Assembly (NCBI GenBank): GCA_035235625.1
Contig: CP141141.1
Location: 40,075,719 to 40,139,718 of the forward strand
Direction: 5' to 3'
DNA: 64,000 bases
Source of the DNA: Saururus chinensis
Lineage: Eukaryota > Streptophyta > Magnoliopsida > Piperales > Saururaceae
Shown: one piece after another, positions 47,580 to 61,318 of the stretch
Layout: each line of letters starts with the position of its first letter
Position numbering within the stretch: the stretch's first letter is position 1
Program-made: the position numbers and the translations under genes
The notes under the pieces: model-generated
What the model was told of the DNA's origin: nothing
Database searches by the model: none
Seen by the model: only the letters and a program-made list of their open reading frames with translations

Positions 47580-48672
47580 GCCGGCCTGCACACCTCGACT
47601 CGGTGAAGGAGTGGACTACCACTTCCTGCCCCGAATAGGCCTTCTCCTCCCTTGTCTATCCATCCCATTGCCCAAAGATCGAATATTTTGATCAGTTTGG
47701 TCAAGATAACACATGGGTGTGTTGTTTGATAGCTGATTTGCCCCACTAGTGGCCTAATCCTCTTGCCACTAGCTTGGACCACCTTAGGCCCATTGATAGC
47801 CCCTCTCCCCTTAGGGTTGCCCTTTTGGCCACGTGTGCATGTGGCTAAAGTCACTTGTGCATTTATATGTAAAGATGTTGCTTTTGCACCGCCTAACCTT
47901 CAACTGACACTACCACTGACTAGATTTGACCACCATAATCTTCCATTAGCTCTGCTTTGTCAATGAGTACATACTTAAAGCGCCTCTACCACTCTTATGG
48001 GCCATGATGATGTGAAATCGCTATCGTTGTGTATTGTACACTGGAAATTTTGGTGTCTTGTGACCGTGCGAGTCTTCTCAACTACTGACTGACCTTCATT
48101 TAGCCCACCCTATATTATCAATCGCACTTGCCACTTCTTTTGGCATGACCTTGCTTCTGGCTTCCCTTGTGCACCGCTGTGAACATTAAATCCTTTGTCC
48201 AAAGTGTAGTTGAACGCCGTATTGCCTAGATCACCTCTATCATTCCTTAAATCCTCGAGGCAGTAGCTCCCTCGACTAGACGATGCCTTTCGCTGCCAAT
48301 TTCGCTACCGATGCTGCCACTATTGTATTTCGTCATTGAACTTGCGTGGATTACAAAGTAAGGGACTTTGAACTCATAATTTTATGATAGCATGCTTTAA
48401 GTGATTAGCAACATGCGAGGATTATAATAATTTAATATTTTGGATGTTAAATAATAATTTATTTACATGATGTAAGAGGAAAAATAATAATAGTAAGTCT
48501 TTATTATATTTGCCATGATTAATTATATCGAGTAAGATAAGTAAGATGAGTGTTATTTATGTTTAGATTTTTTTGGACTTGTAAATGAGATGATAGACTT
48601 CAAAGTACAGTGGGACTCATACTTAGTGATGTATGGGAGATGTATTTGTGATTATTCTAGTGGCCATAATAG
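47580..48672. other. Intergenic, no gene recognised
   Basis: Short frames at 47561-47854 and 47763-47966 have no recognisable motif. The remainder is AT-rich spacer. Confidence 0.5.
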
Positions 48673-48869
48673 TTTATTTTAGGAAAAATTATTTAAATAA
48701 TAATTAAAAAAAATATTTACCAAATTGGATCACTTTGGGAAATATTTCCCTAAGTGGTGTTGGTTTTTTCCACATAGGCATCAGCTAGTGCTGATGCCTG
48801 CGTGGCTTTTTTAAAAAAAAATTTAATTAATTTTATCCTTTAAAACGATGAAATTAATTTTTCGTTGTT

Positions 48870-48915
48870 CTAAAGGACGAAACTGGGTTAACTTTAACCC
48901 GGTTTCGTCCTTTAG
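48870..48915. repeat. Near-perfect 46-base hairpin, left subterminal zone of the Pack-MULE
   Basis: ctaaaggacgaaactgggtt is answered by the near reverse complement aacccggtttcgtcctttag, with a very short loop and one mismatched pair. Confidence 0.8.
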
Positions 48916-49499
48916 GAGGACGAAAATCAGCAAAAGGTGATTTCGTCTTTCTCATATTAATTATTTAAAAAAATACCTACATGGAGATGAGTTGTACGTG
49001 ATAAAATCTGCGTGTACACTCTCGCTGGCATGCTGGGGAGACGAGGCTGGACCTACAAGGTGGCCTCCAGGTCTCAATCCACTGCCACGCCGAGGAGGAA
49101 CGGTAAATCTCACTCAGCAATTCTGCGCCTCCCATTTCCATGAGGTTCTATGGCCCCACTTTGTGCTCGTCCTCGGTGGTTTCGTGTTTGAAGCCATTGG
49201 AGTCCAGGATGGGAGTTTTGTTGGGATCGTCTAAGGGATTCAGAGTCGTTTTCTTCCTTGTCTTGGTATGTGGCCCTTAGATCATTCATCGCAGGTACAG
49301 TGCCGAATTGAGAGGGAGGCAGCGAAGGAGGAAGAGGACGGAGAAGCACTGTCCCGGCCCGGCTGCCCCTGTTTCTTATGTGGCTGCCCTGTTTCTTTAG
49401 CTTCTGGATGACTGTATTCGGGACGGAAAACCAACACCATAGCCGACCAAGCGGGACCGTGAGTCATCCACTTTGGGCCACGTCGGAGAGCATGGTGCA

Positions 49500-49640
49500 G
49501 ATCGACGTCCCTGCCGGGGCTCCAACGGTGGCAGTGGAGTCAAAGGAGAAGACGGACTGGATCTCTGGCCAGAGCTTAGCCATCGCATCGTAAATGTCTA
49601 GGAAGCGGAACATACGCTCCGGGGACTTCTTGCACTTGTG
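49500..49640 (-). pseudogene. Captured EXO70-like fragment
   Basis: On the minus strand one frame reads CKKSPERMFRFLDIYDAMAK, LWPEIQSVFSFDSTATVGA, then a decayed tail to a stop near 49456. The pattern SPE(R/K)xFRxLDxYxAL...LPEIxxxFS followed by a Ser-Thr-Ala stretch is characteristic of plant EXO70 exocyst subunits. Only about 45 residues are recognisable, joined to the CCCH-type fragment between about 49640 and 49735. The family call is from memory of the motif. Confidence 0.55.
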
Positions 49641-49734
49641 GCCACCAACTCGGCGTAGGCGACGTCGTCAGACGAGGATGAACCTATTAAACTTCGTTTA
49701 TGCATGGGTTCGGGTGGGAACATGGGGTGATTGT

Positions 49735-51245
49735 TATTCACAGGGGAGCCAACAGCATGGGTGCTGGTCAATCCACCACCACCTAGATCACAGGCACTCA
49801 GGCTGCGCATTTGTTGCTGCTTCTCACGCTGTGCAAGGGCAGCAACCCTTGAGCTCATTGGAGAGATGGGTTCCATGCACCGAGGAGACATTCTCCCCAG
49901 GGACGAGAGCCCAAATGAAGCCTGCAAGAAAGAGTGTTCATCAACAGTCTTGGGAGAAAACAAACGTGTGTTGATGGGGGAGAGCATGCTCTGCTGCTGC
50001 TACTACTGAAATTGGCTAAGGATTGACAACTTGTGCGATGGGGAGAACACATTCCCAGCCTGATCAGAGTAACGGGGTGATGATGAGATCTCAGCAGTAA
50101 ATAGCTCATCCAGGTTTCGATGGAGTGAGAGTAGACGATCAAACTGCTCTGTTGTTTGTGGCCACAGAACCAAGTCGGGGTTGGGAAGAGAAGCAATTGA
50201 AATCATTCATGGCAGCATCAAAATCAGGCATCATGGAGAAATCTTCAGGTGGGATGTCCCGGGCGCTGAGCGACGACCTCAGGCGACTTGACTGAAAATT
50301 GCTCCCAGGCAGATGCAGAGTAGGCACGCTTGGTTGTGGCCAGTTACCATGACTGGAGTGTGGCATCCCATTGGTGCCTGATGGTGACATTGGGGGTGTG
50401 AATGGCGAAGGTGACATGGCAGAAACTGATGAAGGCGACCCTGGTAGGAAGCCCACGACAGCAGCGGCCGAAGCTGAAGAAGATGACCGGGGTGAGGGAA
50501 CTGTAGAGCTCATGGAGACATACAGTGGGCGAAGCTCCTCAGTGGTGTGGGCAAAGAAGCAGACCCAGCGCATGCAGCTGGTGCCGTCCTTGCAGAGGCG
50601 GGTCCGGTACTGGACGATGTCTGGTGACATCTAGTGCGGCCGGGTCTGCCCCAGCAGCTAGCAGCACCCGCACAGCCTCGACGACATGGACAGAACTTCC
50701 AGACGCTGCACAGTGGAGAGCCGTGCTCCTATCCAGCACACAGGAACGGTTGATGTCAACAGTAGGGACAACGGCGAGGATTAATTTCATCACGTCGAGG
50801 CTGCCGTAAGTGGCAGCTACCATGAAGGGTGTACGCTGCTCCAATACCATTCCCCTAGCAGGACCTCCAGTTCCACTGCGGCGACGGGCATACCAGATGC
50901 TAGCCTCGTCCACCGCATATGGGTCGCGGTCAAGTGCTCATCTAAAAGCTTCCACATCGTTATCCGCACCGAGTTCGAGGAGGCTGGAGAAGGAGTCATC
51001 CATCTCGACAGAGAGATGGTGGAGGTCGCTATTCATCATCTCCCTACTTCTCGTTCTTTTGGCTTCTTCCTCTTCACGATGAGGCGGAGATGGCAACAAC
51101 GACGACGATGACAAAGACAGTGACGGCGAAGGCGATGAGTAGTCTGCATGTGCCTTTTCTGAAGTTAGGGTAGGGACGCAGTTATAGTGGTATTTGCAAG
51201 GGTCCCGACGCCGGGCATTCTCGCCGGGGTGGACGAAAGGTAGTT
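49735..51245 (-). pseudogene. Captured, rearranged CCCH zinc-finger/ankyrin gene (TZF-type)
   Basis: Minus strand. First comes a piece of the first zinc-finger region (51245-51140, PFVHPGENARRRDPCKYHY, then after a frameshift FRKGTC). Next is the true N-terminus with ankyrin repeats (about 51045-50635, VEMDDSFSSLLELGADNDVE, RTPFMVAATYGSLDVMKLIL, DRSTALHCAASGSSVHVVEA). Then the second zinc-finger region (about 50610-50530, TRLCKDGTSCMRWVCFFAHT) and the long serine-rich C-terminus (SSLSARDIPPEDFSMMPDFD, ISSSPRYSDQAG, MLSPINTRLFSPKT, EPISPMSSRVAALAQREKQQ). The first zinc-finger piece is therefore out of order and lost from its normal place. There is an in-frame stop after VEAFR and at least two frameshifts. 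Intact relatives are stress-response RNA-binding proteins. Confidence 0.85.
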
Positions 51246-51274
51246 GGGTCGTGATTCACGATCCGAACCCATGC

Positions 51275-51395
51275 ATAGATTTCGTCGTTTGAACCGACGA
51301 AATCATACACTCGATTTCGTCATGCCAAATGACGAAATCAGGTTACAGTGTTCAACATAACCTGATTTCATCGTTTGAAACGATGAAACGATGAA
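51275..51395. repeat. Hairpin cluster, right subterminal zone of the Pack-MULE
   Basis: Successive inverted pairs: gatttcgtcg/cgacgaaatc, gatttcgtcat/atgacgaaatc, gaaatcaggtta/taacctgatttc and tttcatcgttt/aaacgatgaaa, packed within about 120 bases. Confidence 0.8.
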
Positions 51396-51585
51396 ATTAA
51401 CTTATACTTAATTTTATTTATTTTAAAAATAAAATTATATAAATTTTTTAAAAAAAAATTATGTAAGTATCAGTTGCTTGGCTGACACTGCATGGTAAAA
51501 GAAAATATTACTTTGTAAAATATTTTCTAAAGTGGTCCAAATCGGTAATTAATAATATTATTTAAATAAATTTCTTTTTATTTTA

Positions 51586-53239
51586 TATATTTTTATTTTA
51601 ATTTATGCATGAGAATGTTTAATTTTGTTGTACAATACTTTTGACAAATTTATGTGAAAAAATTAATGTATAAATTAAAATTTATAAAAATTTATTTTTA
51701 CATGTTTCAGATTAAATCATTTTTCTTACTTTATAACCGTTATATTGCAAAAGAAATTATAAATTTATGAAAAAATATGTGAAAGAATCTTGGGCATGAC
51801 ATATGTGAATTCACAGGATCTATCACTCGAAGGGATCAAACATAAGACAAACAAAATAAAAACTTAGAGAAAAAAACATACCTTACTTACTTGATATGAA
51901 TATATATAAGAGAAAATCAATTAAATATAAATAATGAAAAGTCTTCTTTACTCTTTTTTGTCAAAAATATATAAAAAACTTTTATATTGATATATGAGTG
52001 AAGGGATTAAACATATATATAACTTTAAATGGTGTTCTATCACATTAAAGAGATACTAATAAATAGCCTCACATACCCCTTAGTAACTGACCTAAGTTAA
52101 TTTTAAATTTTTATTTTATTTAATTTAAAATATATTTTTTATTTTAAAATAATTTTTTGCCTTTTTTATAGTTTTTGGGCTTTCGACGGGGTCCAGGGGA
52201 TGCATCAACATTATATCCCTAATTGAACTGGATAATAGAAAACCAATTAGTTCTCACCCCATACATCATTTTAGTAGCTTTGCACCTTAAAACATCAGGA
52301 ACACTGTATTCTTTCTCCATGCAATACAAATTCCGAATAGTTTCATGCATAACTTTTTTCCTCATTAAGCTTGATTTGGATAACAAAATATATTTGCAAA
52401 ATCACCATGCAAAACTTCTAATTTTCCCAATCACATTCTATATTATAGATATGCTTCTGAAAAACTCATTAACAGCCCCCGATTGAACTCTTCTAAAAAA
52501 GTCAGCTACAACTGGGCCCAATCTATTTTTGACCTAAAACTCTGGGCCCAATTCGGCATATAACCCCACTCGATCTAGCCTTTTGTAAGATGACTAAATT
52601 TTGACATATGCCCTCCCACTTGTAATGAGCTCAAAATGAGCCCCTAAAAATAAAATCATATCATATCACTTGCCGCTTGAGTGCAGAAAAAACAAAGGCA
52701 CTTGATCCTTAAGCACTAGTGGAAGAGGAATAAAAGGGCATGTGGCTTAGTTTAGGCTTGCCTTCTCAAAGTTCTGAAGAGGAATGAGTGGTTATTGCTA
52801 CTAAAACTAATCATATTTGATGCACCCAAACCCGGTGGCGGTTAAGGAAAATAGAAATCAATAGCAAGGAGTGAAGAAACTATTTTGTAAGTGGGTCACA
52901 TTTGTTCAAGAAGACTTTGTCAGGACTTTGTTTAAGTTTTTGGGGAGGCCAATGACTAAAACACACTTTTGTATAGGTTTATAATTTTTTTCAAAAAGCA
53001 AGGGGCCATGGCTTACACTATACTTTAGGCCCACTACTGCCCATTGCAGATGGCCGCGTTCCCATTAAAATTGTTTGTAGTGACCTCCATTGTTCCAATA
53101 GGAGGCTTATTGCAAATGAGTGCATTTTAAAATCTTTTGTTTCTTTTTCACTTGCGAGTCCCTCTCTTACGAGAGTATGGAATATTTTTTATATTCCCTA
53201 TTGATAATAAGACTAGTATATGTCCAAGTATATGGTAGA
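51586..53239. other. Intergenic, no gene recognised
   Basis: AT-rich spacer. A frame at 52223-52486 has no recognisable motif. Confidence 0.5.
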
Positions 53240-53524
53240 ACCCAACCTTAATGGCTCGGGTTTGGAATTCTAAATTTAACTTTAATATCTATTAATTTAG
53301 GTTTGAGTTTTAAGGGATCTAATTCGATCCGACCTAATTTAGGTTATAAATATTTTTTTTTATAATTTGATAAAATTTAACACGATCATAACGGGTTGGG
53401 TTTGAGTTTTTAAATTTAATTGAATAACTATACGGGTTAGATTTAGGTGTATTATTTCTTAAATAATATTAGGTTTGGGTGTATTGAAACCAAACCTAAA
53501 CCCAAACTTGAACCGTAGTATCCC
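53240..53524. repeat. Degenerate hAT-like MITE, same family as 60234-60554
   Basis: Composed of repeated gggtttggg/aaacccaaa-type motifs with taatttaggttataaatat, as in the elements at 59711-59918 and 60234-60554. The ends are too decayed to place. Confidence 0.45.
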
Positions 53525-53690
53525 TTAAATCTCTACATAAGAACCCTTAATATTTAAGATTGACGGTACACATATTAACACATATTAAAAGTAATATTGA
53601 CACTAAAATACGCTAGCATGTATGACATTCATCTCATAAATGAATCATTCCATGCATTTACCCTTCTCATTGTCCGGGGGAGCATAACGA
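53525..53690. repeat. MITE family A, degenerate copy
   Basis: Shares aatatttaagattgacg, catctcataaatgaatc and the end cttctcattgtccgggggag with the other family A copies. Confidence 0.5.
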
Positions 53691-53800
53691 ACACTTGCAT
53701 GTCAATGATATTTGTTCGGTCTAATGACAATTTAATTACAGTCATTGGTTTCAATTTTTCTTTATCGTATCATCCTTCTACAGGCACCTAAATCCCTGTC

Positions 53801-53945
53801 TGGGCCCATTGGGCCTTGCGTAAGAAATCGTCGAAAGCGGCAAAAACCTCTGCAAGCTCGCACTACCAGACTACGTGGTGGGGAGCGCTAAAAAGCCCAC
53901 TTTGGGTAATTAGGGTTTACGGGTGGCGACTAGGGACTAGGGTTT
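53801..53945 (+). promoter_or_regulatory. RPS9 promoter: Site II and telobox motifs
   Basis: Two TGGGCC Site II elements (53801-53806 and 53810-53815) are followed by two TAGGGTTT teloboxes (53911-53918 and 53938-53945). This pairing is the known signature of plant cytosolic ribosomal-protein promoters and coordinates them with growth. The start codon lies about 130 bases further on. Confidence 0.8.
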
Positions 53946-54072
53946 CCGGATTCCTCACTTCATTTGAGGCCAGAGCTCGCTCTTCCCACTTTGTGTTCGC
54001 CGGAGGAACCGCGAGAGCAGGGGAAAGTGGCGGTGGCGTGGTCGCCGGCGCCGACAGAGATCCGGTCCAGCC

Positions 54073-56534
<2,462 letters not shown>

Positions 56535-56599
56535 ACCCTAGGTCGTATGAGGGAAGTTTTATGATTTAGTATATTGATACAGTGACTATCATATTTAAG

Positions 56600-58435
56600 A
56601 CCTAGGTTTTGTTTCTGGAATGCTTGAAATTTCTGTTTGTTTTTGTCTTGTTATTCAGATTCAAGTTGCCCGAATTTTTTGGAATGGAATTTAGACCTAC
56701 TCCTGAAAACTTTGCTGCCATCAGCAACTGTTTTGCATTTTATTTATTTATTTTAGGGCTTATATATTTTCACCTTTCAAGTAGCTTGTTAGTTGTGCTT
56801 CGTATATTCTTTATCCGTTTGTCTTAAGTCTGGTTCTGGGGGTAATTATCGTGTTCATACTCCCAACTGGATTGTGTTATTACTTGGTGTATGCACTTCG
56901 TAGTTAGGAAGCAATATAAAGCAGATTGATGCAAAGTAGAACATAAATTGGTAGGCCTGAACTAAGATAGTTGTGTTACAATGAAATGGGGGTTAACTAT
57001 GGATTATCGTGCACATGTTGATTGTTTGTATCAACAGCCACTTATTGTTGAAATTTTCCTTGTTAGATTTGTAGCTAAGTGATTAAGATTCGTAGGTGAT
57101 AGGAGTAATTGATAATTTCAAAGGTGGTATATGAAGGCACTCCACCATGTTATTAAGCATGCGGTATAAAGTTTTCATCCCTAGGCATTTCTAGTAAAGT
57201 CAAATTTTGTAAGGTATAGACAGCGGAGCTTATGAATGGGCGATGCCAGTATTTATGAAGGAATTACCGCAACAAGAGTGGGTTTAGGTTCTATGGTTAA
57301 GCTCTAGTGCTTGCGTTTTTTGCAGAGAAAAGGGGCTTACCAGGGCCGCAACTACACTTCTCAGAGTCAGAACATCGTGCCCCGAATTGCCAACAAAAAC
57401 AAGTCTCACAAACGCAATTCGGAACTTCCAATCCCGAATGATAGTTGGGCAGTCCCATTCATACATACTCTTCCGTGATGTAAACATATTCAGACTTGGT
57501 TCACGGGTCACACTTTTCAAACCTGGCCTTGCTTAAAAAATCTCAAGTTTCATATGTGCCAGATGTAGATATTCATGGCAAGAGGCTTCAGCTTTGTATG
57601 ATTTGGACACGTATCCTATAAACGTGTCATACTGTGATTCAATCTGCTAGTCCTGTTGCTGAAAATATCAGGTTCTACTTGGCTGTTGAGACTTAAAACA
57701 AAAAATGGTGGGTGATTAAGTCACAGAGTTCTGTGATTGACGAAGAAACGTCTCGTGCTGGCTTGCACGCGGAACGCATTAAATTAATTAGGTGTCCCCA
57801 GTTCCTTAATTAAGTAACAGATATTGGAACCTAAACTCACCCAAATTCAGCCCTGATCAACTAAACGAAAATTTTGTTCATGCCCACGTTGAAAACGGTT
57901 TCGCCACCTTACTGGGTAAAGAAGACACCCGTCTAAAGAAGTAATCGCCTTGTCACTGTTGAAGCATGTAGCTTGTTGGGGGAATGCCGAAGAAACATAA
58001 AAATTGTTGGGGATCCATGATCCTCGTGTGACAACTGAACCATGGGATACATCACACGTCTTGGAGATGGGTGCAACTCCCACCCAGATTCACCACCTCA
58101 GTGACCCCTCAATAATGAATCGTGTGATACATGATCAAGTCGTAGTTGTTACATGGCACCTTGTGCTACTGAGTGCAATCATGTTCTTGATCACTCCCTA
58201 ATAAATAATACTATAGTATATATTTTTATATAATCAGACAATGACCGGTCCATGAGGTGGCATTCTTAGCAAAGATATTGCAACGACTTGAACCGGTTCC
58301 CCAGCCCGGGCGTTTAACAAGCAGCCGTCTGGTCAGCAATCCATGTAACGCCCATGAGGTACTCCACTCTCTCACTTGATGACAATTGTCAAGACTCAAA
58401 GCCCGTACCCTACGTCCCCTCTCCATGATCCCCAT
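56600..58435. other. Region between RPS9 and the next gene
   Basis: Begins with probable RPS9 3' untranslated sequence. The rest shows no recognisable gene. Minus-strand frames at 57284-57520 and 57847-58083 lack known motifs. Confidence 0.5.
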
Positions 58436-58443
58436 ATAAATAT
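58436..58443 (+). promoter_or_regulatory. TATA box of the 150-codon gene
   Basis: TATAAATA lies 73 bases before the start codon at 58516, with an A/C-rich leader (cattcaacaacagcaccacc) directly before the ATG. The spacing fits a plant core promoter. Confidence 0.6.
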
Positions 58444-58515
58444 ACGTCTTCCTCTTCTAAGTCCTTTAATACCTACCAAGAAGGAAAACTCATTCAACAA
58501 CAGCACCACCAAACC

Positions 58516-58968
58516 ATGAGAGTCCTTGAATTGTCAGGCCAAGTCATGACCGTGAAAAAATCCGGCCATCCAGCTTCGTTGCAGGACTTTTTGGCGCTTG
58601 AAGAGATTCCGGTGATGGCCGGATTAACTAAGAAAGAAGAAAAACAGGAAGAAGATGGTGATGATGTTGGTGAGGATTCAAATGATGGGATATTGATCAA
58701 GAGTAGGCCAGATAGGATTCCGGTGGGCAGCGGGGATGGCAAAGACGGTCGTGACCGTCAGACTAGGCAGCGAGGCCCTATGCACAACCAAGTGTTGAAG
58801 ATAAAAGAGGAGGATTCCCACCTTGGGGAGGACGTTAGGGAGGTTCTGACTGGCAAAGACAAGGTTGCCTTTGTGCACCATGTGCATGTCACCTATCAGC
58901 TGTGGCCAAGGCCCGTCCTGCCATCCTCTCCCCTCGGTGCCAACAGAACCATCAAATCATTTCACTGA
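58516..58968 (+). CDS. Uncharacterised 150-residue hydrophilic protein
   Basis: Intact open frame of 150 codons plus stop behind a TATA box and a leader with a good start context (accaccaaaccATGAG). The N-terminus (MRVLELSGQVMTVKKSGHPA, SLQDFLALEEIPVMAG) looks like an ordered short motif. The middle is strongly charged (KKEEKQEEDGDDVGEDSNDG, GDGKDGRDRQTRQRG), and the end is more hydrophobic (VAFVHHVHVTYQLWPRPVLP). No signal peptide, membrane segment or cysteine framework is visible, and I do not recognise the family. A possible donor (agag|gtatga) at about 58985 lies just past the stop, so the 3' structure may be more complex. It could also be a chance frame, but the promoter context argues against that. 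Confidence 0.55.
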   Translation: MRVLELSGQVMTVKKSGHPASLQDFLALEEIPVMAGLTKKEEKQEEDGDDVGEDSNDGILIKSRPDRIPVGSGDGKDGRDRQTRQRGPMHNQVLKIKEEDSHLGEDVREVLTGKDKVAFVHHVHVTYQLWPRPVLPSSPLGANRTIKSFH

Positions 58969-58983
58969 CAGAGATCAAACATA

Positions 58984-59710
58984 GAGGTATGATCCAATTT
59001 GTTTTTTTTTTTTGTAAATATATTCACGTGTCAGATTCATCTATAGGATAATAGCATATATTTCATATATTGTGAGAAAATTCTAGCTATAGATTATAGT
59101 AAGGTTATTTCCTCTACCATTCCTCTTTTCGTATCTTTCCTTGCTATCAACCGAAACGTTACCAACATTGGAAATTTCCGTATTTACTGTCTTAACGAAT
59201 ATTCTGTGGCAACAGCACTGTAGATACGTTGCACAGCAAAATGGTAAGAAAAACTATGAACAGTAAATCTTGGAATACATAAATAAAAATATATCTTTGA
59301 TCATCTTGTTTTTCCGGCATGATGCTTGGCGTTTAGATGGCTAACGCATTGAATTTGAATATGGTATAGGAGTGTTGCAATTCACAGAGGAGACTGGAGA
59401 GGAAGAAAGCTCGTGTCAGTTGGCAGTTGTCAATACTTTTTAACACTTTTGGTCGTCTAGAATACAAGAGAGAAAGTAGAATCATGTTCCATGTTTCAGT
59501 TATGTACAGAGTGGTTAACCAACAGGGAGAATGATAGCTTTGTTTTTTCTATTTTAATGTAAGGGTAAATTATATTTACACCCATAACTTTTGGTAAAAT
59601 ATGGGTTCGAGTCAGGTTTTGTAAAACCAAGAAGCCGATTCCATCTAAGATGCGATAATTTAAATATCACCCACATAGCTATTGAATTTAGAAACTTATA
59701 AACTCCCTAG
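58984..59710. other. Region downstream of the 150-codon gene
   Basis: AT-rich. No gene or repeat structure recognised. Confidence 0.5.
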
Positions 59711-59918
59711 TAGGGTTAAATTGGGTTTTATCAAAATATAAATAAAAAATAAAAATTTTATATTTATAACTTTAATCGGGCTAGGTTGGATCACCTAAAA
59801 CTCAAATTTAAACCTAATAATTATTCGAGTTGAATTTGAAAACTCAAAACCAACTTATTTGCTATAGGGTCGGGTGAGGTTGAGTTTTACTATATGCCCA
59901 ACCTGAGTGGCATCCCTA
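59711..59918. repeat. Degenerate hAT-like MITE, related to 60234-60554
   Basis: The left end tagggttaaattgggtttta and the right end gagtggcatcccta (reverse complement tagggatgccactc) resemble the ends of 60234-60554. The interior shares tataactttaatcgggc and ggatcacctaaaactcaaat. No convincing target duplication. Confidence 0.55.
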
Positions 59919-60233
59919 CATACGCCTATATATAACAAAATTATTAATAATTATTATTAAATAAAAAAATAATCACATTCAATTAACTATTAAGGGGTAG
60001 CGACTCATGACCGACGAGGAGCGTGACAAACACACCCCCTCTTCTACCCAATTCCCCACCATGCTATTAGCAGTCAGGCTCTCTTTCACAATTATATGGA
60101 TAATAATTTATCATTTAAAAATAATTATTAATAGTTTTATTAACAATAGAAAGTGTATAAATAATTTTAAAACATCAAAGAGGGGTGGTCATCATCTTAT
60201 TCAAAGAAAGTAGTGGTATAATGATATAATGAG

Positions 60234-60554
60234 TAGGGATGTCATTGGGTTAGCTTTGGGTTGGGTTTTGTCAAACTTGAACTTTATACCATTTAAAAAT
60301 AGTAAATTCGAATTTTGTTCGATTAACTATTTAGGTTAAATTTAAAAATCCAAACTCAACCCAATAGGGTTTAGTTGAGCCATATTTTATAAAAATATAA
60401 AGAAATATCTAAAAAATATATTTATGACTTTAATCAAATCAAGTTGAGTTAGATCACCTAAAACCCAAACGCCTATCCGAATTAAATTTAAAAACCCAAA
60501 TTCAGCCTATTAAGGTCAAGGTTATAATATATACCCGACCGTATATCATCCCTA
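60234..60554. repeat. hAT-like MITE (321 bp)
   Basis: Inverted ends TAGGGATGTCATTGGG and the reverse complement of cgtatatcatcccta. Flanking 8-mers ataatgag and acaataag agree at 6 of 8. The interior is made of aacccaaac/gggttgggtt motifs. Confidence 0.65.
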
Positions 60555-60562
60555 ACAATAAG

Positions 60563-61318
60563 TCATATTATACATGGCCTGACAATTGCATTCTTCTCCG
60601 CCCATGAAGGCCACATAATTTCGATGGCACATATTACTCACGGGGTATGCAGGTTGGAATTTACCAGTCTACCCCATGATCCAATAGACGTGGTCAAATC
60701 TCCGTCCAACAGGAAGAGCCTGAGTATCTGTTCATTTTCCTTTTTTTCATGGAAGACGTAACAGTTGAAAACTGACGTACTGTGGCAACCAGGCAATCCT
60801 CCTTGACTCATCTTTTTGCGGGATGACGATTGAGTGGATTGACTACCACTCGTTACCCTCGGGCCGAAATGCAAACTGCTTGACTATAGTTTCACCTCCA
60901 AATTAATAGTGCTAAGTATAAGCCATGAGAAGTTAAGAACAAGTCAAGGGTTAAATGAGACTCATGGCCGTCATCAATTGATGTTCAAGCCCAAAATCGA
61001 AGTCATTTGTTGGCCCTCTTTTAAGTGGAGAGAACAACAGTATGCTAATAAATGAAATAATTTCAAGCAAAGCCTTGTTGTGCGCCATTATGATTAGTAT
61101 TGGAGCTGGAAATGAAGCACAAATTCATATGAATATTCCATAATGAAAAAGGCTCAGGGCAAAAGCTGCCTCATCCACTTCTCACTTCTAATACTAGACG
61201 AAGCTACCTCCAATCCAACAAAGAAGACTCTCTAACCCAATTCTGAATCTTGGCCTGCATGGGCAAATATACAAGGCGAACAAGGTATACAAGTGGCTGC
61301 CGAAGGGAAGAGGTGGCT
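60563..61318. other. Spacer and 3' flank of the PRE-type gene
   Basis: No other gene recognised. The part nearest 61318 is probably the 3' untranslated region of the minus-strand HLH gene. Confidence 0.5.

Larger units (their letters stand above)
48682..51576. mobile_element. Pack-MULE-like element carrying two host gene fragments (2.9 kb)
   Basis: Flanked by an exact 9-base repeat TTTATTTTA (48673-48681 and 51577-51585), the size made by Mutator-like transposases. The ends are inverted: GGAAAAATTATTTAAATAA on the left and AAGAAATTTATTTAAATAA reading in from the right. The similarity continues through ttggatcactttgggaaata and ttggaccactttagaaaata. Both subterminal zones carry several 'gacgaaatc'/'cgatgaaa' hairpins. 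The GC-rich middle holds scrambled CCCH-ankyrin and EXO70-like gene pieces on the minus strand. No transposase, so non-autonomous. Confidence 0.8.

Noticed and set aside
49598..49987. 129-codon minus-strand frame as an independent gene
   Set aside because: Its first two thirds are the C-terminus of the captured CCCH pseudogene and the rest is the chimeric junction.
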